From: Alistipes sp.
GTDB lineage: Bacteria > Bacteroidota > Bacteroidia > Bacteroidales > Rikenellaceae
Length of the DNA: 13,169 nt
Assembly (NCBI GenBank): GCA_017629615.1
Contig: JAGBWT010000101.1
Location: forward strand, 1 to 13,169
Direction of reading: 5' to 3'
Shown: piece by piece, positions 1 through 7,653 of the stretch
How the letters are laid out: each line of letters begins with the position of its first letter
How positions within the stretch are numbered: the stretch's first letter is position 1
The notes under the pieces: model-generated
Seen by the model: only the letters and a program-made list of their open reading frames with translations
What the model was told of the DNA's origin: nothing
Databases searched by the model: none
Translations under genes and position numbers: made by a program

Positions 1-114
1 CTCGCCATAAGCCGTCAAATCGAGGAGGGTTCGCTCGTGCCACCAAGTCGCACCGAGACCCTGATTACACCGACCGAAGAGGAGGAGAATGACAACTACA
101 ACGAGGAGGCGTAA
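1..114 (+). CDS. 3' end of an unidentified gene (partial)
   Basis: The frame starting at base 1 is open and ends in TAA at 112-114, giving 37 C-terminal residues (LAISRQIEEGSLVPPSR and on). The last dozen or so residues are strongly acidic (TPTEEEENDNYNEEA). The next gene starts 6 nt later on the same strand, so the two are probably co-transcribed. The visible part has no motif I recognise. In several Bacteroides genomes a peptidyl-tRNA hydrolase precedes the S4 gene, but this tail does not look like Pth to me. Function unknown; it is called coding because of the open frame, the codon use like its neighbours and the tight spacing. Confidence 0.6.
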   Translation, partial: LAISRQIEEGSLVPPSRTETLITPTEEEENDNYNEEA

Positions 115-120
115 ATAGTT

Positions 121-540
121 ATGGGAGAAAGTATTAGACTCGACAAATATCTTTGGGCCGTACGCATTTTCAAAACGCGCAGCGAAGCGGCCGATGCCAT
201 TCGCAACAACCGCGTAACGGTCAATGGAGCCTACGCCAAACCCTCGCGCGAAGTGAAGGTTGGCGACACAATTTCGCTCCGCCGAACTATCATCAACTAC
301 ACCTACGAGGTTGTCGCTTTGGTATCGAACCGACAGCCGGCCAAAAACGTACCTCTCTACTGCAAGAACACAACGCCACAGAGCGAACTCGACCGCCTCA
401 ATATGCCGCGCGAGACCATCTTCGTCTTCCGCGAACGAGGCACGGGTCGTCCGACAAAGAAGGAGCGTCGCGAAATCGACGAGATGATGGAGGGCATCTT
501 CCTCGACGACGACCTACCGTTCGACGATGACGACGAATAG
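121..540 (+). CDS. hslR: RNA-binding S4 domain protein, HslR-like
   Basis: This 139-residue protein begins with an S4 RNA-binding fold at about residues 5-55 (RLDKYLWAVRIFKTRSEAA, then NNRVTVNGAYAKPSREVKVGD). That is the alpha-L motif shared with ribosomal protein S4, RluA-type pseudouridine synthases and Hsp15. In E. coli, Hsp15 (HslR) binds 50S subunits carrying a stalled nascent chain, and a ribosome-rescue role is plausible here by family. The C-terminal part has the basic stretch GRPTKKERREID found in this family and ends in an acidic tail (DDDLPFDDDDE). The length fits the family. The ATG at 121 follows the upstream stop by 6 nt and places the S4 motif at the very N-terminus. The symbol rests on family resemblance; substrate specificity cannot be read from the sequence. 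Confidence 0.88.
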   Translation: MGESIRLDKYLWAVRIFKTRSEAADAIRNNRVTVNGAYAKPSREVKVGDTISLRRTIINYTYEVVALVSNRQPAKNVPLYCKNTTPQSELDRLNMPRETIFVFRERGTGRPTKKERREIDEMMEGIFLDDDLPFDDDDE

Positions 541-565
541 TGGCAGTTTCGCTGTAAGAATATCT

Positions 566-612
566 CAAATATTTGGCTTCTCGCCGATTTTTTATAACTT
601 TGCAAGTTATAA
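566..612 (+). promoter_or_regulatory. Bacteroidetes-type promoter with overlapping palindromes, for the 655-10800 gene run
   Basis: TTTG at 572-575 (-33 element) and TAACTTTG at 595-602 (-7 element, matching TAnnTTTG) are 19 nt apart, a very good fit to the Bacteroidetes primary sigma consensus. Transcription should begin near 609, leaving a leader of about 45 nt before the ATG at 655. Both elements sit in palindromes: CAAATATTTG at 566-575 covers the -33 element, and TTATAACTT / AAGTTATAA (592-600 and 604-612) covers the -7 element and the probable start site. The palindromes could be operators, but no regulator is identified. Confidence 0.7.
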
Positions 613-654
613 GCGTCGCACATACGCGCACGCATACGCATAGGCGAGAAGATT

Positions 655-2121
655 ATGCTTGAAAAGTTAGCCAAACAGACGGCCATATACGGTATCAGCA
701 CCATACTGGGCAGAATGCTCGGTTACCTGCTGACGCCCTTCTATACGCGCATCTTCGGACCCGAGTCGTATGGCATAATCACCGACATCTACGCACTTAT
801 CCCCTTTGCGCTCGTCGCCCTTACACTCGGTATGGAGTCGGGCTACTTCCGCTTTGCGGCCAAAGCCGAGGCGGCAGGTGGCGATGTTGCGGGCGCAAAG
901 CGTCGGCTCTTTGCTACGATGTGGGGCATCACATCGCTGGCCGCACTGCTCTTCTTTGTCGCTGTCGCGTTGTTGCGCGAGCCTATCTCGGTCGTAATGG
1001 GCGAGGCCTATGTTGCCCACCCCGAATTTGTCGTAATTGTGGCGGCTATCGTGCTGTGCGACGTTGTCGGCGCAATCCCATTCTCGCGTCTGCGCGAAGA
1101 GGGTCGCTCACTGACCTTCGTTGCGCTCCGCCTGGGTAACGTCGCTTTGCAGGTGGCTCTTGCCGTAGCATTTTGGGTAGCAGGGCTGTTCGACACACCG
1201 TTTGGTGTAGGTTGGGCTTTGGTTGCCAACCTGATTGCAAGCGTGGCAACCTGCCTCGTAGTAGCCACCATAAGCAAAACCCTGCCTCGCATTGCGTGGC
1301 CGATTTTGGGGGCTTTGTTCGCCTACTCGCTTCCGCTTCTGCTCTCGGGCGTTGCAGGCACAGCCGGCGAATTTCTCGACCGCCAACTTATCAAATATCT
1401 CATACCCGAGGGGTCGATGAGCCAACTCGGTATCTATGGTGCAATCACGAAGATTGCCGTCGTGATGACCCTCTTTACGCAGATGTACCGCCTTGCAGCC
1501 GAGCCTTTCTTCCTCTCGAACTTCCGCAAGGAGGAGTTTGTGGCGATGAATGCCGCTGCAATGAAGTACTACATACTCGTCTCGATGGCGATATTCCTCG
1601 GCATCGCACTCTTCCGCGACCTCTTTGCACTTATCGTCGGCTCCGACTTCCGCCAGGGTATCCACATTCTGCCCGTCGTATTGGGGGCAAATGTATTGAG
1701 TGGCGTATGGCTCAACCTCTCGTTCTGGTATAAGCGCGAAGATAAGACACGCTACGCACTTTGGGTAACCCTTTCGGGTCTTGTAGCGTCGGTTGTAGCG
1801 GGCTTTGTGCTGATTCCGCGTTGGGGTTACTACGGTGCAGCGTGGAGTCGCTTTGTGGCCGAGGTTGCGATGGTAGCCGTAAGCCTTACGCTCACACGCA
1901 TCTACTTCCCGACCCCTTACGACGTGCGTCGCATAGCCGAATACGTCGTGGCAGGTGTCGCCATATTCTTCGTGGCCGAGTATCTGCCAATCGAGAGCGC
2001 ACCGCTTCGATATACAACCAACACCCTACTATTCGTTATCTATGCAGCCTATGCCGTATGGCGTGAGAAGATTGACCTACGCGGCTTGGTATGCTCAATC
2101 ATAAAACGTAACAGCCGATGA
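655..2121 (+). CDS. Polysaccharide/oligosaccharide flippase (MOP superfamily, Wzx-like)
   Basis: This 488-residue, very hydrophobic protein has about 12-14 predicted membrane segments. Its N-terminus, KQTAIYGISTILGRMLGYLL followed by TPFYTRIFGPESYG, is typical of the polysaccharide-synthesis/RfbX-MurJ-like branch of the MOP exporters, with a conserved Arg and Tyr before the loop to helix 2. Such proteins move lipid-linked sugars across the inner membrane for LPS, capsule or exopolysaccharide. No glycosyltransferases lie next to it, so its substrate is unknown; it may serve a dispersed pathway. It is the first gene after the strong promoter at 572-602, and its stop overlaps the holB start as ATGA, implying translational coupling. 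The length is normal for the family and I see no disruption. Confidence 0.85.
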   Translation: MLEKLAKQTAIYGISTILGRMLGYLLTPFYTRIFGPESYGIITDIYALIPFALVALTLGMESGYFRFAAKAEAAGGDVAGAKRRLFATMWGITSLAALLFFVAVALLREPISVVMGEAYVAHPEFVVIVAAIVLCDVVGAIPFSRLREEGRSLTFVALRLGNVALQVALAVAFWVAGLFDTPFGVGWALVANLIASVATCLVVATISKTLPRIAWPILGALFAYSLPLLLSGVAGTAGEFLDRQLIKYLIPEGSMSQLGIYGAITKIAVVMTLFTQMYRLAAEPFFLSNFRKEEFVAMNAAAMKYYILVSMAIFLGIALFRDLFALIVGSDFRQGIHILPVVLGANVLSGVWLNLSFWYKREDKTRYALWVTLSGLVASVVAGFVLIPRWGYYGAAWSRFVAEVAMVAVSLTLTRIYFPTPYDVRRIAEYVVAGVAIFFVAEYLPIESAPLRYTTNTLLFVIYAAYAVWREKIDLRGLVCSIIKRNSR

Positions 2122-3269
2122 AATTCAGCGATATTATAGGACAGCACTCTCTCAAAGCCCACCTCGTTCGCAGCGTAGACCAGGGTCGCATCAGCCACGC
2201 CCAACTCTTCACGGGAATTATGGGTGCCGGTACGCTACCTCTCGCGGTGGCCTACGCCCAATATATCCACTGCACCAATCGCAGGGGTGGTGATTCGTGT
2301 GGCGAGTGTCCGTCGTGTCGCAAGATTGCCGAACTTGCACACCCCGACCTGCACTTCGTCTTTCCGGTAAATAAGCAGGGTAAGAAGAGTGGCGAGGTTG
2401 TGTTGAGCAACTCGCGCGAGTTTATGGACCTCTGGCGCGATATGTTTAAGCGCACGGGCGGTTATTTCTCGCCGCAGCAGTGGTTCGATGCGCTCAACCT
2501 CGGCAAGACGCTCAAAGGCATTATCTCGGCCAAAGAGTCGGAGGAGATTATCCGCCGTCTGTCGTTCAAGAGCTTCGAGTCGGACTACAAGACGATGATT
2601 ATCTGGCTCCCGGAGACAATGAACGAAGAGGCGGCCAACCGAATCTTGAAGATTTTGGAGGAGCCATGGGAGCGCACCGTGTTCCTGCTCGTCACCGAGC
2701 GCAGCGATATGTTGCTCAAAACCATCATCTCGCGCACACAAGAGGTCTCCGTACCACGACTTACGGTCGAGGACCTTTTGCCGACGCTTCGTGCCGCAGG
2801 TGAGAGCGACGAGGAGAAGATGGTCGCTACGGCACGCTTGGCCTCGGGCGACCTGTTGGAGTTGCGACACCTTATGGGTGGAGCCGACGACGAGGTGCGC
2901 CGCGAAAATTTCGAGGCCTTCTGCTCGGTTATGCGTTTGAGTTACAACGACCGTCACCTCGAACTGATGGCGTGGGCCGACGAAGTGGCACAACTTTCGC
3001 GCGAACGACAGCGTGGTATGCTCGTCGATTTCTCGCGACTCCTGCGCGAAGCCTTTATGTTGCACGCAGGTCTGGCCGACGTCAGCTACCTTTGGGGCGA
3101 GGAGGCAACATTCTGCCGTCGTTTTGCTCCGTTTATCGGTAGCGACAACATCGAGCCGATAATCGACCAGATTGAGAGCGCAATGCGCCAGATTAACCAA
3201 AATGGCAACCCACGCATCGTATTTACCCACTTTGCGCTGGCTGTCAGCAAACATATAAAGCACCTTTAA
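2118..3269 (+). CDS. holB: DNA polymerase III delta' subunit
   Basis: This 383-residue clamp-loader subunit is an AAA+ protein of the delta'/DnaX family that helps load the beta clamp at replication forks. Visible parts: FSDIIGQHSLKAHL (3-16), a degenerate P-loop GIMGAGTLPLA (33-43) in which the Walker lysine is replaced by Thr39, a four-cysteine zinc site (C52, C61, C64, C67; HC.. SCGECPSC), HPDLHFVFPVN after it, and an SRTQ motif (about 205-208) in the place of the family's SRC arginine-finger motif. Loss of the lysine fits a delta' subunit that does not bind ATP. The start overlaps the flippase stop (ATGA), and folK begins 1 nt after its stop. The length is slightly above the E. coli protein. 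Confidence 0.92.
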   Translation: MKFSDIIGQHSLKAHLVRSVDQGRISHAQLFTGIMGAGTLPLAVAYAQYIHCTNRRGGDSCGECPSCRKIAELAHPDLHFVFPVNKQGKKSGEVVLSNSREFMDLWRDMFKRTGGYFSPQQWFDALNLGKTLKGIISAKESEEIIRRLSFKSFESDYKTMIIWLPETMNEEAANRILKILEEPWERTVFLLVTERSDMLLKTIISRTQEVSVPRLTVEDLLPTLRAAGESDEEKMVATARLASGDLLELRHLMGGADDEVRRENFEAFCSVMRLSYNDRHLELMAWADEVAQLSRERQRGMLVDFSRLLREAFMLHAGLADVSYLWGEEATFCRRFAPFIGSDNIEPIIDQIESAMRQINQNGNPRIVFTHFALAVSKHIKHL

Positions 3270-3270
3270 G

Positions 3271-3747
3271 ATGAGCCGACGCGCAATAATTCTCGGAGGT
3301 GGCAACGTGGGTAACGTCGAGGAGCGACTGCTCGCAGCCGAGCGACTTATCGGAGAGCGCATCGGAGCGGTTGTCGGACGTTCGACGATGCACACAAGCG
3401 AGGCCTGGGGCTTCGATGCAGCCCGATTTACCAACTGCGCCTTTGCCGTAGAGAGCCACTTGGAGGCCGAGGAGATGATTGACCGCCTGCTCGACATCGA
3501 GTGCGAGTTGGGGCGCGACCGTCGAAGCGAGTATCGCGAGAAGGTATTGCGAGGCGAGGCCTATGCTTCGCGCACAATCGACCTCGACATAATGCTCCTG
3601 GGCGAGGAGTGCATCGTGACACCGCACCTGCAAATACCCCACCCAAAGTTGCTTGTCAGAGAGTTTGCGATGACACCTACGGCCGAAGTGTTGGGAACGA
3701 CAACCGAGGAGTTGGAGAAGATTGTAAAGAAAATTATAGAGAGATGA
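3271..3747 (+). CDS. folK: 6-hydroxymethyl-7,8-dihydropterin pyrophosphokinase (HPPK)
   Basis: This 158-residue enzyme transfers pyrophosphate from ATP to 6-hydroxymethyl-7,8-dihydropterin in folate synthesis, in the cytoplasm. Recognisable parts are the N-terminal GGGNVGN (9-15, in place of GSNLGD), the pterin-side segment TSEAWG (42-47) followed by FTNCAFAVES (53-62), and the HPPK signature SRTIDLDIMLL (100-110) with Arg101 and metal-binding Asp104 and Asp106. The PHPKLLVREFAMTPTAEV segment (123-140) closes the domain. The stretch between helix and signature (82-99) is somewhat longer than in E. coli, which I believe is common in Bacteroidetes. The gene lies 1 nt after holB and its TGA overlaps the next ATG. 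No dihydroneopterin aldolase or dihydropteroate synthase is fused or adjacent. Confidence 0.92.
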   Translation: MSRRAIILGGGNVGNVEERLLAAERLIGERIGAVVGRSTMHTSEAWGFDAARFTNCAFAVESHLEAEEMIDRLLDIECELGRDRRSEYREKVLRGEAYASRTIDLDIMLLGEECIVTPHLQIPHPKLLVREFAMTPTAEVLGTTTEELEKIVKKIIER

Positions 3748-4352
3748 GATATAGAAAACCTACCCTGCTTCGAGCATTGCTTATAGCGATTGTGGCTATT
3801 GCTGCGGTCGCCTGCTTCAAGAGCGTCACAACCAAGACGCGCCTTATTATCAAGGTGCTGATTGAGGAGAAATCGGGTGGCGACCGCGTCACGACCGACG
3901 ATGTTATCGCCTATGCCTACTATACGAAAAACGACGATTGGGTCGTAGCCTCGTATGACGATGCCGTAAATCGCATCATCACCGACTCGCTTGGTACCGA
4001 GCGTCGCACCGTACCCGATGTCGAGGGCGAGCCATTCAGCAAGGAGTCGCTCACCGCACCATACGTTTCGTTGCCGCTGACCAAGTCGCCGGCTATGGTG
4101 GTGGTCGTATCGCCCCAAAACCGAATGTATGCCTATACGTTCAAGAGCCTTAATGTCGAGAATTTGCACGAAACATACATAACTCTATTGTTGCACTCGT
4201 GGAAGACGAAGGTCTATACCGAGGGCGCGGCAAACAAGGGTGGCCTATGGTATATCTTCCCACCAACGCCCGAAGCCGCTCCCGATGACGGCTCGACCGA
4301 CACCACAACCCCCGACAGCGAGGGCAACCAAACCGAAACAGAACAACAGTAA
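3744..4352 (+). CDS. Putative lipoprotein of unknown function
   Basis: The chosen start (ATGA overlapping the folK stop) gives 202 residues beginning MRYRKPTLLRALLIAIVAIA, then a lipobox-like AVAC with Cys24. An upstream in-frame start at 3501 would bury this signal inside a long overlap with folK, so it was rejected. After the signal, the protein has a mainly beta-type pattern (TRLIIKVLIEE, VIAYAYYTKNDDW, PAMVVVVSPQNRMYAYTFKS, TYITLLLHSWKTKVY) and ends in a low-complexity Pro/Asp/Thr/Gln tail from about residue 173 on. The lipobox is weak because position -3 is Ala. I do not recognise a family. It sits 2 nt before a Big_5 lipoprotein gene, and the two are probably made together and may work together at the envelope. 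Confidence 0.75.
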   Translation: MRYRKPTLLRALLIAIVAIAAVACFKSVTTKTRLIIKVLIEEKSGGDRVTTDDVIAYAYYTKNDDWVVASYDDAVNRIITDSLGTERRTVPDVEGEPFSKESLTAPYVSLPLTKSPAMVVVVSPQNRMYAYTFKSLNVENLHETYITLLLHSWKTKVYTEGAANKGGLWYIFPPTPEAAPDDGSTDTTTPDSEGNQTETEQQ

Positions 4353-4354
4353 CG

Positions 4355-6439
4355 ATGAACAAACGACAACTCATAGCAGCACGCATAGCCGTTGTATTGC
4401 TCTTCCTCGGAGCATTCTTCTCGCGTTGCGCCCATATTATGACCCCCGATGGTGGCCCGAAGGATACGATTCCGCCCGTTATCATTGCGCTCAATCCCGA
4501 CAACTTCACCACCAACTTCTCGACCAACAAGGTCTATATCGAATTTAACGAGTTCGTCCAAATCAAGGACCAGAACAAGGAGATGTTCACCTCGCCAGCG
4601 ATGAAGAAGATGCCGCTTGTGGCTACACGCGGCAAGGGTATCGTCATCACAATCCGCGACACGCTCAAAGAGAATACCACCTACGCTATTGATTTCGGTA
4701 GCGCAATCCGTGACAACAACGAGGGCAACCCGCTCAACGCAATGCGCTACGTCTTTTCGACAGGCGACAAGGTCGATTCGCTGATGTGTTCGGGCTATAC
4801 GGCCGACTCCTACAAGGCCGATAGCGTCAGCCGTACCTACATCTGGTTCTACATCGCCGACTCGTTGCCCGTAACGCCCGACTACGACTCGACAATCTTC
4901 AATCGCCAGCCCGATGTGATTGCCCGCGCACAAAACAACGGTATCTTCATCGCCCAAAACCTCAAACCTGTCGATTATCGCATCTATGCCTTTGGCGATA
5001 AGAACGACAACAAGATGTATGAGGCGGGAACAGATATGGTCGGCATTTTGGAGGGAACTTATAACCCTGCGAAGATGCCGGAGTTTGCTATTTGGTTTGA
5101 CTCGTTGCGTATGTACCCTTCGGCCGAGCCGCAACTCTACTTCCGTATGTTTACCGACAAGGCCTTCAAGAATCAGCGACTTGTCGAGGCTAAACGTACC
5201 GACCGCAAGCAGTTGTTGCTATACTTCAATGCCGATTATCCCGACATCGAGAGTATTCGTCTCGACAGCATACCGTCCGACAAAATCCTCTACGACCCTA
5301 TCACCAAAGGTCGCGATACGCTCAACCTTTGGCTCGACGTGCCAGCCGAGAATCTGCCCGACACAATCAAGGGCGAGATAACCTACTTCCGCCACGACTC
5401 CATACGCCAATATGTCAAGACCACCGAGCCGTTGAAGATGGCTTGGCGATATGTCGAGAGCAAGGAGGAGCAACGCGAACGCGAAAAGGAGGAGAAGGAG
5501 CGCGAAAAGGCCGAGAAGGAGGGTCGCGAATGGACTCCTCCAACCAAGCCAAACCCATTCAAATACACAACCTCGGCACAGGGCGAAATCAACCCCGAGA
5601 AGGGTATCGACCTGACGCTCACCTTCCCTGCCGTCAAATTCGATACGACCTCCGTAAAACTCTACAAAATCGAGGGCAAGGAGGGTGCTGCGACGAAGCA
5701 GGTCGAAGTGGCAAAGCACTTTGTCCGCGACACACTCAATATGGCTCGCTGGGAGATTCGCTCGAAGTGGGAGAAGAACACCAAGTATCGCCTCTACATT
5801 CCGAAGCAGACGATAACCGACGTTATGGGTTATCAGAACGACTCCATCTCGTCGGACTTTGCAACCTACGACCCCGAGAAGTATGCAACCATCGTCCTCA
5901 AAGTCAAGAGTGAGCCTCACCGCAAATATATCGTACAGCAGACCGACAGCTCGGGCAAGACACAGCAGGAGCTTACGGGTGTAGCAAATGGCAAATATCG
6001 CCTGAACTACATCTCGCCAGGAGAGATTCGCCTGCGCATAATCGAGGATACGAACGGCAATGGAGTGTGGGACGCCGGCGATGTAATCAAGCGTCTGCAA
6101 CCCGAGCGTGCCGAGATGTATATCAACGACAAGGGCGAAGATTTGTTTGCGACCAAAGCCAACTGGGAGATTGAAATCGAGATGGATATGTCAAAGATAT
6201 TCAAACCGATGACAATGGAAAATCTCGTGAAAATCCTCGACGAGAAGGAGGCTTCGCGCCTCAAAAAACTCTACGAGGAGTGGGAGAAGAAGCAGGCGCA
6301 AGGCGGCAACAAGGAGCAGAACTCACAAGGTCAATCGTCGGGCGGTATGATGGGCGGCTTCGGCGGTATGGGCGGAATGGGAGGTATGATGGGAGGCTTC
6401 TCCAACGCTATTGGTGGCGGTATGAGTGGGCGTTATTAA
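4355..6439 (+). CDS. Big_5 Ig-like domain lipoprotein with Lys/Glu-rich insert and Met/Gly-rich tail
   Basis: This 694-residue protein starts with a signal and a lipobox-like FFSRC (Cys25), directly followed by MTPDGGPKDTIPP. That layout matches the bacterial Ig-like Big_5 lipoproteins common in Bacteroidetes. The Ig-like domain covers roughly residues 35-135 (PPVIIALNPDN to AMRYVFSTGD, with DTLKENTTYAIDFG as a typical strand pair). A second region, about 230-360, alternates strands with DSL/DTL motifs. Residues about 370-393 are almost only Glu, Lys and Arg and would form a charged helix. EDTNGNGVWDAGD (about 566-578) resembles a calcium-binding Asp/Asn loop of SdrD-type repeats. The last 35 residues are nearly only Gly, Met, Phe and Ser. 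It probably sits in the outer membrane; the exact role is unknown. Neighbours lie 2 nt upstream and 14 nt downstream. Confidence 0.85.
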   Translation: MNKRQLIAARIAVVLLFLGAFFSRCAHIMTPDGGPKDTIPPVIIALNPDNFTTNFSTNKVYIEFNEFVQIKDQNKEMFTSPAMKKMPLVATRGKGIVITIRDTLKENTTYAIDFGSAIRDNNEGNPLNAMRYVFSTGDKVDSLMCSGYTADSYKADSVSRTYIWFYIADSLPVTPDYDSTIFNRQPDVIARAQNNGIFIAQNLKPVDYRIYAFGDKNDNKMYEAGTDMVGILEGTYNPAKMPEFAIWFDSLRMYPSAEPQLYFRMFTDKAFKNQRLVEAKRTDRKQLLLYFNADYPDIESIRLDSIPSDKILYDPITKGRDTLNLWLDVPAENLPDTIKGEITYFRHDSIRQYVKTTEPLKMAWRYVESKEEQREREKEEKEREKAEKEGREWTPPTKPNPFKYTTSAQGEINPEKGIDLTLTFPAVKFDTTSVKLYKIEGKEGAATKQVEVAKHFVRDTLNMARWEIRSKWEKNTKYRLYIPKQTITDVMGYQNDSISSDFATYDPEKYATIVLKVKSEPHRKYIVQQTDSSGKTQQELTGVANGKYRLNYISPGEIRLRIIEDTNGNGVWDAGDVIKRLQPERAEMYINDKGEDLFATKANWEIEIEMDMSKIFKPMTMENLVKILDEKEASRLKKLYEEWEKKQAQGGNKEQNSQGQSSGGMMGGFGGMGGMGGMMGGFSNAIGGGMSGRY

Positions 6440-6453
6440 CCAGCGTAAAACCG

Positions 6454-7290
6454 ATGAAGATGAAGAGATTTATTATACTTACAGTAGCAACACTCGCGGC
6501 TTTGGTCCTCTATTCGACCGAGGCTCGCGCACAACACGTCGTTGCAGTGACAACAGGTTACGGTATGGCAACCTCGCGCCTCTACCCTGCCCAAGAGACT
6601 AAACCGATATGGGGAACGTGGTCGGCAGGTGTATCGTGGCGATACTACTCGTTGCCCCGCTTTGTAGGTGGCTTTGGTATCGACCTCGAATGGATTGAGC
6701 GCGGTTTCTCGTATGCACCCTACGCCTCGATTTATGAGGATAAAAAGGAGTATAAGTACTACACACGCCGCATCAATACGTTGATGATGCCAATCGTGTG
6801 GCAACCCCACGCCTATCTGTTCAAAAACCATCTGCGCGTCTATCTCGAAGCTGCACTAACACTCTCCTACAACTTCTCGTCGTCGTTCGAGAACCGTGAG
6901 CCATATACCTTTGGTGCCAACCCCGAGAACAAGACCGTCATATCGGGCAAGTACAATATGCGTAGCGAGCGCGACAACTCGTTTGGCTATGGTTTGGCTG
7001 CCGGTGGCGGTATCGACATACTCATCAAGCAGGTCGAGATTGGTTTCAGAGTCCGCTACGACATCGGCTACTCCGATATTCTGCGTAACCGCAACAAATA
7101 CTACGACAACGAACTCGACAACGTCAATAAGCCGGGCGAAAACCCGTTTTGGCGCACACCACTCCGCTCGCCTCTCGACAACCTGACAATCGGCGTGCGC
7201 GTCGGTTGGCGCTTCAACAAGGAGGGTTTCGAGGCCTGGAAGGTGAAGCGCAAGAAGCGTCAGAAGGAGGTTATTAAATTTGGATTATAA
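6454..7290 (+). CDS. Outer-membrane beta-barrel (porin-like) protein
   Basis: The start at 6454 gives 278 residues with a clean signal peptide: MKMKRFIILTVATLAALVLY, then STEARAQ with likely cleavage after ARA. A longer frame upstream overlaps the previous gene and lacks a signal, so it was rejected; the ATG at 6460 is an alternative. The mature part alternates aromatic and polar residues in strands separated by charged turns (WGTWSAGVSWRYYSLPRFVGG, GFGIDLEWIERGFSY, LRVYLEAALTLSYNFSSSF, GYGLAAGGGIDILIKQVEIG, NLTIGVRVGWRF), as in small OMP barrels such as the OMP_b-brl families. I infer an 8-12 stranded barrel. The C-terminus is very basic (about 20 residues of Lys/Arg after WRF), which is unusual for a barrel end and may be a periplasmic tail. 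Its position after a predicted outer-membrane lipoprotein suggests an envelope role. Confidence 0.78.
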   Translation: MKMKRFIILTVATLAALVLYSTEARAQHVVAVTTGYGMATSRLYPAQETKPIWGTWSAGVSWRYYSLPRFVGGFGIDLEWIERGFSYAPYASIYEDKKEYKYYTRRINTLMMPIVWQPHAYLFKNHLRVYLEAALTLSYNFSSSFENREPYTFGANPENKTVISGKYNMRSERDNSFGYGLAAGGGIDILIKQVEIGFRVRYDIGYSDILRNRNKYYDNELDNVNKPGENPFWRTPLRSPLDNLTIGVRVGWRFNKEGFEAWKVKRKKRQKEVIKFGL

Positions 7291-7301
7291 AGACAAACAA
7301 T

Positions 7302-7640
7302 ATGGAAAACACACGTCAGCAAAAGATTTCAAAGCAGATACAGCGCGACATCGCCGAGATTCTGCAACGCGACCACTCCTCGCTTTTGCGTGGTCTGCTC
7401 GTCACGGTTACGACCGTACGCGTATCGGTCGATTTGGCATACGCTAAAATCTACATCAGCGTCTTCCCATTCGACAAAGCACAGACTGCCCTCTCCCTTA
7501 TCGAGAGCCAAAACAAGGCTATTCGTGGCGCACTCGGCAACCGTATGCGCAATCAGGTTAAGTCGATTCCCGAATTGCAATTCTTCATCGACGACTCGCT
7601 CGAATATATCGAGAACATCGACTCGCTGTTGAACAAATAG
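7302..7640 (+). CDS. rbfA: 30S ribosome-binding factor A
   Basis: This 112-residue protein matches RbfA, a KH-type factor that binds the 30S subunit near the 16S 5' helix and is needed for late 16S processing and cold adaptation. Visible hallmarks are the N-terminal helix with QKISKQIQRDIAEIL (7-21), the strand pair LLVTVTTVRVSVDLAYAKIYISVF, the helix with NKAIRGALGNRMRNQV and the closing strands IPELQFFIDDSLEY. The length and the lack of extensions are typical. It starts 11 nt after the barrel gene and ends 13 nt before a LolC/E-type permease; rbfA next to such a permease is, from memory, a recurrent pairing in Bacteroidetes. No Shine-Dalgarno sequence is seen before the ATG. Confidence 0.93.
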   Translation: MENTRQQKISKQIQRDIAEILQRDHSSLLRGLLVTVTTVRVSVDLAYAKIYISVFPFDKAQTALSLIESQNKAIRGALGNRMRNQVKSIPELQFFIDDSLEYIENIDSLLNK

Positions 7641-7653
7641 CCATTCGCCATCT

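Noticed and set aside
2214..2250. holB as a broken gene because the P-loop lysine is missing
   Set aside because: Delta' subunits do not need ATP binding, and the zinc site and SRT motif are intact. The GAGTLPLA form is, to my knowledge, usual in Bacteroidetes.
2235..3497. 420-residue minus-strand open frame opposite holB and folK
   Set aside because: It mirrors two well-supported genes on the plus strand. Its protein has no recognisable family and is rich in Arg, Ala and Leu, as expected of an antisense shadow in GC-rich DNA. Similar shadows at 4214-5134 and 5219-6100 were dropped for the same reason.
3501..3743. N-terminal extension of the lipoprotein gene at 3744
   Set aside because: It overlaps folK for over 240 nt, its residues look like a frame-shifted folK product, and it would hide the signal peptide. 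The ATGA junction gives a better start. The same reasoning set the starts at 6454 and 8856.
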